DNA from: Candidatus Thiodiazotropha taylori
GTDB lineage: Bacteria; Pseudomonadota; Gammaproteobacteria; Chromatiales; Chromatiaceae
Direction of reading: 5' to 3'
NCBI GenBank assembly: GCA_019100305.1
Contig: JAHRHW010000228.1
Location: 1-7,199 of the forward strand
Length of the DNA: 7,199 nucleotides
The notes below the pieces were generated by a model. That model saw only the letters and a list, made by a program, of their open reading frames with translations. It ran no database searches and was not told the DNA's origin. The number at the start of each line of letters is the position of its first letter. Within the stretch, counting starts at the first letter, position 1. This document shows, piece by piece, positions 1 to 4,548 of the stretch. A program made the position numbers and the translations under genes.

Positions 1-336
1 ACTGCGTTTTGCACTGACCTTACAAGGGACTTCTGCACCGTCTTTTATCTTGATCTTGAAACGCCAGTCGTCATCCTTGGAAACAACACTCTCCAGAACA
101 TCCTCGGTTGCTGCATTCATAAGAACAACTTCGAGATCTTCTCCACCCTTGCCTTTTACAATCAGCCGCTTCTCTTCATACTTCCAAATTGCTTTCTTTA
201 TCGTGAAATATTCATCCTCACTTTCACTTTTATTTTTACTTTCGCTTGCAAAGAGCGTGTTGGAAGTCAGCGCCAGAAACCCTATAGGCAAGAAGGAATA
301 GCAGATCATCCTCATCCATTTCTTTGCTCTGTTCAT
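1..336 (-). CDS. Exported protein with N-terminal signal peptide and Ig-like-looking module (partial, 3' end beyond left edge)
   Basis: The reading frame starts at ATG 336-334 and stays open to the left edge, giving 112 visible residues. Residues 1-30 look like a Sec signal peptide: basic start (MNRAKKWMR), hydrophobic core about 10-25 and an AxA-like cleavage context (TLFA, then SES at 31). A short charged Ser/Lys/Glu linker follows (31-42). Residues 43-112 read as a beta-rich module of the style 'IKKAxWKxxxxRLxVKGKG...V..MNA.T..VL....DDDWRFKI...VPCKVSA', which resembles repeats seen in secreted gammaproteobacterial proteins with an Ig-like fold. I recall that similarity; I have not searched it. 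There is no strong ribosome site at the start (AAGG about 14 bases upstream), and in-frame ATGs at residues 8 and 10 are possible alternatives. The gene lies 134 bases downstream of the sensor kinase, behind a PmrA/QseB-type box, so control by that pair is likely. Function unknown; probably periplasmic or outer surface. Confidence 0.7.
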   Translation of the reverse strand, partial: MNRAKKWMRMICYSFLPIGFLALTSNTLFASESKNKSESEDEYFTIKKAIWKYEEKRLIVKGKGGEDLEVVLMNAATEDVLESVVSKDDDWRFKIKIKDGAEVPCKVSAKRS

Positions 337-391
337 AGACTTGATAACCTTGGTAGTCGTTTGTTTACACAGGTTTTACGCCTATATGCAA

Positions 392-413
392 TACATCTGC
401 AAAGCCAGATGTA
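392..413 (-). repeat. Inverted repeat (8-bp perfect stem, 6-nt loop) in the leader of the exported-protein gene
   Basis: TACATCTG (392-399) and CAGATGTA (406-413) are exact reverse complements around CAAAGC. No T run follows on either strand, so a classical intrinsic terminator is not supported. It would lie in the 5' leader of the gene starting at 336 if transcription begins near the box at 470-486. Confidence 0.6.
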
Positions 414-417
414 GGCT

Positions 418-436
418 CCATGCACGACATGCGTGG
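418..436 (-). repeat. Second, imperfect inverted repeat in the same leader
   Basis: CCATGCA (418-424) can pair with TGCGTGG (430-436) around CGACA, giving seven pairs with one G-T wobble. It lies only four bases from the preceding inverted repeat, so the two would form tandem hairpins in the transcript read on the minus strand. The role is unknown and the short stem could be chance. Confidence 0.35.
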
Positions 437-469
437 TGAAACAACTAAAGCAAAAATTAGCAGTCTATA

Positions 470-486
470 CTTAAGATTGTCTTAAG
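470..486 (-). promoter_or_regulatory. PmrA/QseB-type response-regulator box CTTAAG-N5-CTTAAG
   Basis: Two perfect CTTAAG half-sites (470-475 and 481-486) are separated by five bases, an 11-bp period. This equals the published PmrA pattern YTTAAK-N5-YTTAAK and the QseB pattern CTTAA-N6-CTTAA. The box overlaps the kinase stop codon (471-473) and ends 133 bases before the start of the exported-protein gene. A weak sigma70-like pair can be drawn on the minus strand across and beyond it (AAGACA, 16-base spacer, GCTAAT), which would put the box over the -35 region. Binding by the regulator encoded at 2208-2897 is an inference from family and proximity. Confidence 0.65.
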
Positions 487-1823
487 TGGGGGAGGAACAG
501 GTTCACAATTAATCCGTGTTCATCTTTACGATCCTGTAAGGTGATAATTCCCTGATGCAATTCGCAAATTTCCTTAACAATAGATAAGCCCAAACCACTC
601 CCTGATTCTGTCTCTCCAGGGAGTCGGTTCAAGCGTTCAAATACCCATTTTTTCTTATCATCCGGAATGCCCGGACCAGAGTCCTCTACAGCAAGTTCAA
701 CACCCTTATAGTGATTCTTTATGAAAACGGAAATCTTGTTTCCACCGGGTGTAAATTTCATCGCATTGGTCACCAGGTTACTCAGCATAATAGCAAGCAT
801 TTCCCGATTGCCATTCAGCTCTATCTGATCATCAGCAATCAGCTCCATTTCAACCTGTTTAGTGAGTGCCCTTGGTGAGATATCGGACAGCACCTCTTCT
901 GCTACAGAGACCAGATCGAATACTTCAAACTGCATTCTTATTTTTTCCGGTTCTATCGATGCGAGTATCAATAGTTGATTCACTACATGATTAAGATGAT
1001 TCAATCCTTTGTTTATTTGAGCCAATCCCTTTTCTCGTTCTTCATCAGTGCGTCCGGTAACGCTCGATTGCATCTGTACCAGCATACCGGCAATCGGGGT
1101 ACGTAGTTCATGGGCTACGTCAGCGGTAAAACGATTATTCCGCTCAATCGAAACTTTAAGCCTTGTCAGCAGTGCATTCAGCTCATCGACAAGATCTGCC
1201 ACCTCTTCTGGAATATGCTCCGCCGTAACCGGATTAAGATAGTCGTAATCCCTTTCACCAATCAATCGCGATACCGAGCGTAACGGTCTGAATCCCTGCT
1301 GAATGATGAACCAGAGCATGCCTGAAAGAGGGAGTACTATCAGCAGCGGTTTCACCACATCCTGAACGAATGAACTGACCAGTGCTTCACTGACAGCATG
1401 ACCTCGGGCAACATGAACCCGATAGTTGTATTCTGGAATATTAAGTGTGTAGACGCGCCAACCTTCACCATCGAATTCACTGTCTGAGTAGCCGTCTTGA
1501 ACGGATGAAGTAAGCACGTTACCTGGTGTCCCAGGCCCCTGAATAACCAGTTTATTGTCTTCGGACCATACCTGAAGCAACAATGGAAAGTCGTAACCCG
1601 ACTCACTCAAATTGATCTGATAATCCTCAAGGTCGAGCTCTTCCAGCTCATGCTCCGTAGCAACAGCCAACAGCTCTGCCACCAACTTCAGTTCCGCATC
1701 GTAGACCAGATTGATATCTCGGCTGGTTCGCCACCAGGTAAAGCCGAAGGTAGCACCCCATAACAGCAAAATGGAGAGGGAAATCATTACCAACAATCGC
1801 AAGCGAATTGAGCGGATCATCAT
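471..1823 (-). CDS. Two-component sensor histidine kinase, QseC/PmrB-like (450 aa)
   Basis: Inner-membrane kinase that should sense a periplasmic signal and phosphorylate the regulator encoded at 2208-2897. The architecture is complete and close in length to E. coli QseC (449 aa): TM1 about 9-31; periplasmic sensor domain about 32-155, with QseC-like features (LLQVWSEDNKLV, GWRVY, YRVHVARG); TM2 about 158-175; a HAMP-like linker about 176-230. The H box has phospho-acceptor His238 in AHELRTP. The N box holds Asn349/Asn353 (NLVTNAMKFTP), G1 is DSGPGIP (381-387), the F-box region is WVFERL (393-398) and G2 is GSGLGLSIV (408-416). All catalytic motifs look intact. A very strong ribosome site (GGGGGAGG, with GGAGG at 1828-1832) precedes two adjacent ATGs at 1823 and 1820; the second has the better 7-base spacing, so the protein may lack the first Met. 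The stop codon overlaps a regulator box. The natural signal cannot be read from sequence. Confidence 0.93.
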   Translation of the reverse strand: MMIRSIRLRLLVMISLSILLLWGATFGFTWWRTSRDINLVYDAELKLVAELLAVATEHELEELDLEDYQINLSESGYDFPLLLQVWSEDNKLVIQGPGTPGNVLTSSVQDGYSDSEFDGEGWRVYTLNIPEYNYRVHVARGHAVSEALVSSFVQDVVKPLLIVLPLSGMLWFIIQQGFRPLRSVSRLIGERDYDYLNPVTAEHIPEEVADLVDELNALLTRLKVSIERNNRFTADVAHELRTPIAGMLVQMQSSVTGRTDEEREKGLAQINKGLNHLNHVVNQLLILASIEPEKIRMQFEVFDLVSVAEEVLSDISPRALTKQVEMELIADDQIELNGNREMLAIMLSNLVTNAMKFTPGGNKISVFIKNHYKGVELAVEDSGPGIPDDKKKWVFERLNRLPGETESGSGLGLSIVKEICELHQGIITLQDRKDEHGLIVNLFLPHLRQS

Positions 1824-2207
1824 TTCACCTCCCCCGGTTCAACAGTTTTTTGCCCGGTGCCTCAATCAGTCATCCAGAAGATGCCGAGAGTACCTTGATT
1901 CAAGCATGGTTGATCCAAATTTGCTGCCTTGGCGAATTGCACATCGAACTATAAGCTCTAACTCACATGCCTGTTTGTAAGCTGGTCGGGCACTGATGCT
2001 GTATCCCGTTTTTGTATTGCGATCTGCAAGATTATCAGCCAACTTTGCCTCAGATTCATATACGAGGGACAACATTGATCGATTTCGCAGTGGTCTGCTC
2101 AAACCACTCCATCGATACGACAATCCGATTTGGAGTTTTTGTTATCGGTAACGAATTCATTCAGCTTGCGAATTATTCTTATATGGATTATTGCTATTGA
2201 TTGTTAT
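1824..2207 (-). other. 384-base spacer between regulator and kinase genes, holding a short decayed-looking ORF
   Basis: Regulator and kinase genes of this class normally abut or overlap, so this gap is atypical. On the minus strand a frame is open from a stop at 2144-2142 to a stop at 1866-1868. It has no convincing start: TTG at 2123, first ATG at 2075, no clear ribosome site. Its product begins QKLQIGLSYRW and contains SLVYESEA and TGYSISARPAY. The alternating polar/hydrophobic pattern and aromatics are like strands of an outer-membrane beta-barrel, while the last 35 residues lose that pattern. The stretch may be the eroded end of a barrel gene or simply noncoding. Apart from this ORF and the kinase ribosome site at its left end, I see no promoter or terminator that I would defend. 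Confidence 0.3.
1828..1832 (-). promoter_or_regulatory. Strong Shine-Dalgarno site of the sensor kinase gene
   Basis: GGAGG on the minus strand, within a longer GGGGGAGG purine run. It lies 4 bases before ATG 1823 and 7 bases before ATG 1820. Despite the long gap from the regulator gene, the kinase therefore has its own efficient translation start. The spacing slightly favours the second ATG. Confidence 0.7.
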
Positions 2208-2897
2208 TTATCGCTTCGCGAGCAGACCAGGTTTCTCAATCACATATCCGACGCCTCTCACAGTACGAATCGGATGATCGCCCAGTTTTTTCCGCAAATG
2301 ATGGATATGCACCTCTATGGCATTGCTCTCCACATCATCTTCCAGGCAGTAGACCTTTTCGCTCAGCTTGCGGCGTGACATGACTCTGCCCATGTTCTCC
2401 ATCAAGCTATGCAGGATATCGAACTCTTTTGCGGAAAGTGATATTGCGCTGTTTTGAATGGTGACAGTATGTGCAGAAGGATCCAATACCAAATCACCAT
2501 GCCGAAGCATTTCCGGTTCCTGGCCACTATGGCGTCGATGAAGTGCACGAATCCGGGCACACAGTTCATCGATATCGAAAGGCTTGACGACATAATCGTC
2601 AGCCCCACCATCCAGAGCCTTTACCCGATCAACCACCTCGGAACGAGCAGTCAATACAAGCACCGGAATCTGATTGCCTTCAGATCGAAGTCTGGCCAGC
2701 ACTTCCAGTCCAGATAGCCAGGGAATGTTCAGATCGAGTAACAGAACATCGTAATGAACACTTTTAACCGATTTCATCGCGGACAACCCATCGCGAACCC
2801 AATCAATGCTCATGCCACGGCGCTCCATCACCGTTTTGATGCCATCTCCCAGCATCTCATCGTCTTCAACCAATAACAGGTTCATATCGACCGACAT
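2208..2897 (-). CDS. OmpR/PhoB-family response regulator, QseB/PmrA-like (229 aa)
   Basis: Cytoplasmic DNA-binding response regulator, partner of the kinase at 471-1823. The receiver domain (about 5-120) has the acidic pocket Glu11-Asp12-Asp13, phospho-acceptor Asp55 (VLLLDLN), Thr83 (LVLTAR) and Lys105 (VVKPF), all in the expected places. The C-terminal winged helix (about 128-224) has LSAKEFDIL, the recognition-helix region VESNAIEVHIHHLRKKL and the closing RTVRGVGYV, as in QseB, PmrA and TctD-type regulators. Length fits the family (QseB is 219 aa). The start is placed at ATG 2897 (MSVDMNLLLVEDD) because a GGGGGA purine run ends three bases before it; ATG 2885 (MNLLLVEDD) would begin exactly where most relatives do and is a close alternative. 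The frame stays open upstream to 3068, but that extension looks nothing like a receiver domain. Its likely DNA target in this window is the box at 470-486. Confidence 0.93.
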   Translation of the reverse strand: MSVDMNLLLVEDDEMLGDGIKTVMERRGMSIDWVRDGLSAMKSVKSVHYDVLLLDLNIPWLSGLEVLARLRSEGNQIPVLVLTARSEVVDRVKALDGGADDYVVKPFDIDELCARIRALHRRHSGQEPEMLRHGDLVLDPSAHTVTIQNSAISLSAKEFDILHSLMENMGRVMSRRKLSEKVYCLEDDVESNAIEVHIHHLRKKLGDHPIRTVRGVGYVIEKPGLLAKR

Positions 2898-3249
2898 ACG
2901 TCCCCCGCGCAACAATATGTCACTGACCGAGCAGATAGGCTCCTTCCTGGACTCAACCCAAACGAGATTTGAGTGCCCTATACCCGGCGTTGAATTTGTG
3001 CCGTCCCTCCGATTACACGACAAATCTATGGCATACCTAATGTGAAATGCCACGTAATAGCATAGCAAGCCAGCTGGACAGCAGGGTTAATATTGGGAAT
3101 TATATACCAAAAATAGGGAAATTTATAATATCAGAAACGTGAAACAGGCCACAGTACGAACCCCATTCCCACAGATCGACACCATAACAAGGCCCTGGCT
3201 ATCAATAGGACTCAACTATATCAAACAATCGGAAGATTAGCAGAACCAA
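2898..3249. other. 352-base intergenic region upstream of the response regulator gene
   Basis: No gene is supported here. The left part (to 3068) is in frame with the regulator but does not read as protein. The middle (about 3086-3132) is strongly A/T-rich, with TATAAT-like hexamers on both strands (minus 3104-3099, plus 3124-3129). The right part (3133-3249) shows no repeat, no CTTAA-type box and no hairpin plus T run after the stop of the membrane-protein gene at 3250. Confidence 0.5.
3099..3104 (-). promoter_or_regulatory. Candidate -10 hexamer for the regulator (and kinase) transcript
   Basis: A perfect TATAAT on the minus strand in the A/T-rich part of the gap upstream of the response regulator. 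No good -35 lies at 16-18 bases (about TATAAA), so it may need an activator or may be fortuitous. A start here would give a leader of almost 200 bases. Confidence 0.3.
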
Positions 3250-3603
3250 TCAAACCAGCAAAAAGAAGGCGATCGCCGCCGCTGTAACCAGGCTGATCGT
3301 TGTGGGCAGGGTCACCAACATGACGCCACTGCCCAGCATCAAATAGGCCGTCTCCACCACCAGAATCCCCATCGCGATACCCAAGGCTCTCGGCGTCTGC
3401 ATCCACTGGGTTACCCCGGCCAGGGAGATAAATGCCAACCCCAACAAGGCGGCTCCCATCATCCCTGCAAATGCCTGATTCACCGGCTCGTTGCTGAAAA
3501 AGCCGACAATCAGATAGGGGTCCACAATCAGAATCACCCCCCACAGAGTCAACATCACGATCGCGAGCACCAAAGACAGGCGTTGCAAAACTCGGTTAGG
3601 CAT
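3250..3603 (-). CDS. Small integral membrane protein, four predicted TM helices (117 aa)
   Basis: Not recognised as a named family. The protein is almost wholly hydrophobic, with four likely membrane helices at about 8-28, 43-64, 72-92 and 97-117. Short polar links separate them: FFSNEPVNQ (35-43), QWMQTPR (66-72) and a Gly-rich turn near 91-93. Small-residue runs such as AGMMGAALLGLAF (46-58) suggest tightly packed helices. The layout recalls small DoxX- or DUF4345-like four-helix proteins, but I see no cofactor or catalytic motif, so no function is assigned. The start at ATG 3603 is well supported: a GGGAGGG run (minus strand, 3613-3607) lies 3 to 9 bases upstream. A candidate -10 (TATAAT, 3643-3638) and three 11-bp-spaced AATTAT repeats precede it. 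It is transcribed towards the regulator but ends about 350 bases before it, so co-transcription is uncertain. Confidence 0.8.
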   Translation of the reverse strand: MPNRVLQRLSLVLAIVMLTLWGVILIVDPYLIVGFFSNEPVNQAFAGMMGAALLGLAFISLAGVTQWMQTPRALGIAMGILVVETAYLMLGSGVMLVTLPTTISLVTAAAIAFFLLV

Positions 3604-3611
3604 AGTCCCTC

Positions 3612-3642
3612 CCTAATTATCTTTTAATTATCATGGAATTAT
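3612..3642 (-). promoter_or_regulatory. Three AATTAT direct repeats at 11-bp period plus TATAAT -10, upstream of the membrane-protein gene
   Basis: AATTAT occurs at 3615-3620, 3626-3631 and 3637-3642, exactly 11 bp apart, the spacing typical of OmpR-family half-sites. Read in the plus direction with the PmrA consensus YTTAAK-N5, the half-sites are CCTAAT (5 of 6), TTTAAT (6 of 6) and TGGAAT (4 of 6). The third copy overlaps a TATAAT for the minus-strand gene (3643-3638), so a bound regulator here would be expected to repress. The stretch is A/T-rich, so chance is possible. Confidence 0.35.
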
Positions 3643-3716
3643 AGAAAATTTCTCAACCGAATAACAGGGATAGTTTGCACTTGCTCTACCACCCGACATT
3701 AATACTCGATATCAGA

Positions 3717-3733
3717 GGCTTGCACAGCAAGCC
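3717..3733. repeat. Perfect inverted repeat GGCTTGC-ACA-GCAAGCC
   Basis: A 7-bp stem with a 3-base centre, between divergent genes. No T run follows on either strand, so it is not a standard terminator. It could be a dimeric regulator site or a small hairpin; no partner can be named. Confidence 0.45.
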
Positions 3734-3853
3734 AATCCCAGACAGCGATCCCGCTTACCGGTCTCCAGACAGACCTGCCCATCCATGGCCTGGCGCCACA
3801 CTGATTCCGTCATCCATCAGCTAACAACAGACCAACATCTGGAGATACCTTTT

Positions 3854-3868
3854 GTTCTCATAATGTTC
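3854..3868 (+). promoter_or_regulatory. lexA: LexA operator 1, GTTC-N7-GTTC
   Basis: GTTC at 3854-3857 and again at 3865-3868 with exactly seven bases between. This is the direct-repeat LexA box described for Alphaproteobacteria. It abuts a candidate -10 (TATACT, 3869-3874), so bound repressor would block polymerase. The longer core TGTTCTC...GTTC recurs in operator 2. Confidence 0.65.
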
Positions 3869-3874
3869 TATACT
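3869..3874 (+). promoter_or_regulatory. Candidate -10 of the lexA operon (TATACT)
   Basis: TATACT matches the sigma70 -10 at five of six positions. It lies directly downstream of operator 1 and would start transcription near 3881, between the two operators. A clear -35 is not seen at 16-18 bases. Confidence 0.4.
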
Positions 3875-3891
3875 TTAAACACTGCAGATTG

Positions 3892-3906
3892 GAACTTTTA
3901 GAGAAC
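3892..3906 (-). promoter_or_regulatory. lexA: LexA operator 2, GAAC-N7-GAAC (GTTC-N7-GTTC on the other strand)
   Basis: GAAC at 3892-3895 and 3903-3906 with seven bases between. On the minus strand it reads TGTTCTCTAAAAGTTC, matching operator 1 (TGTTCTCATAATGTTC) at all positions except three in the centre. It lies six bases before the lexA start and overlaps the presumed ribosome site, so it should block the start of the transcript. Confidence 0.65.
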
Positions 3907-3911
3907 AGCAT

Positions 3912-4511
3912 ATGCTCACTGCCACACAACATAAAACTCTGGCTTTCATCCGCCGCTACCTGAAACGGCGCGGATATGCCCCATCACTGATTGAAATCGC
4001 CGAGGGGATCGGCATTACCTCCAAAGGCACCGCCCACCGCCATGTACAGGCGCTGGCCGAAGCTGGGCGCATCCGCCTGATTCCAGGTCGCAAGCGGGGT
4101 ATCGAACTGGTGGACGACGAGGAACAGGCCAAATACAGTCTGCCCCTGCTGGGCAGCATTGCCGCTGGTCAACCGATCGAAGCCATCGTCGGGCAGGAGC
4201 GTCTCGATCTGGCCGAATACCTGGCCGGTGCCAACCGCTACGCCCTCCAGGTCAAAGGTGACTCGATGATCGATATCGGCATCCTGGATGGAGACCTGGT
4301 GATTATCGAACGCTGTGACACCGCCCCCGACAACGCCATTGTCGTCGCTTTGATCGACGAGGAGGAGGCCACGTTGAAGCGACTCAAGCGACTCAAAAGC
4401 GGTCGTATCAAGCTGATTGCCGAGAACTCTGAGATCGACCCCATGATCTACGCCGCAGACCGGGTAAGGATTCAAGGGGTACTGGTATGTCAACTCCGCC
4501 AGTACCACTAA
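3912..4511 (+). CDS. lexA: LexA-type SOS repressor, self-cleaving S24 family (199 aa)
   Basis: Transcriptional repressor that should be inactivated by RecA-stimulated self-cleavage after DNA damage. The N-terminal winged helix (about 1-67) has the LexA pattern (TATQHKTLAFIRRYLKRRGY, then PSLIEIAEGIG) with recognition helix SKGTAHRHVQAL (37-48) and wing IPGRKRGIEL. The Ala85-Gly86 cleavage bond lies in LPLLGSIAAGQPIEA. The catalytic dyad is Ser118 (KGDSM) and Lys156 (EATLKRL), matching E. coli Ser119/Lys156; length is near the usual 202. The SK...HR...AL helix is closer to alphaproteobacterial LexA (SKSGIHRLITAL as recalled) than to E. coli (SPNAAEEHLKAL), which agrees with the two GTTC-N7-GTTC boxes upstream. 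The start at 3912 has a weak GAG/GAGA ribosome site about eight bases before it. It heads an operon with the polymerase (37-base gap) and the SRAP-like gene. Whether it is the cell's main LexA or a second, cassette-specific copy cannot be seen here. Confidence 0.95.
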   Translation: MLTATQHKTLAFIRRYLKRRGYAPSLIEIAEGIGITSKGTAHRHVQALAEAGRIRLIPGRKRGIELVDDEEQAKYSLPLLGSIAAGQPIEAIVGQERLDLAEYLAGANRYALQVKGDSMIDIGILDGDLVIIERCDTAPDNAIVVALIDEEEATLKRLKRLKSGRIKLIAENSEIDPMIYAADRVRIQGVLVCQLRQYH

Positions 4512-4548
4512 ACCTCTCTTAGGACCAGCGCCTGTTAAGACGAATCCC

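Larger units (their letters stand above)
3604..3911. other. 308-base divergent intergenic region between the membrane-protein gene and lexA
   Basis: No gene is seen. The left end (3607-3643) holds the ribosome site, AATTAT repeats and candidate -10 of the minus-strand membrane-protein gene. A perfect short inverted repeat lies at 3717-3733. Between about 3735 and 3840 I see nothing recognisable. The right end (3854-3911) holds the two LexA-type operators, a candidate -10 and the ribosome site of lexA. No CTGT-N8-ACAG sequence is present. Confidence 0.6.

Noticed and set aside
50..301. Plus-strand frame of 83 codons at the left end
   Set aside because: It is antisense to the signal-peptide protein; the Ser-rich product is the mirror of its Lys/Glu/Ser-rich coding strand.
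2898..3068. N-terminal extension of the response regulator to an upstream ATG at 3068
   Set aside because: The added 57 residues do not resemble any receiver-domain extension, and a purine-rich ribosome site lies just before the start chosen at 2897.
3604..3911. Canonical gammaproteobacterial LexA box CTGT-N8-ACAG
   Set aside because: No CTGT occurs in this region. ACAG at 3905-3908 has AACT where CTGT would be required.
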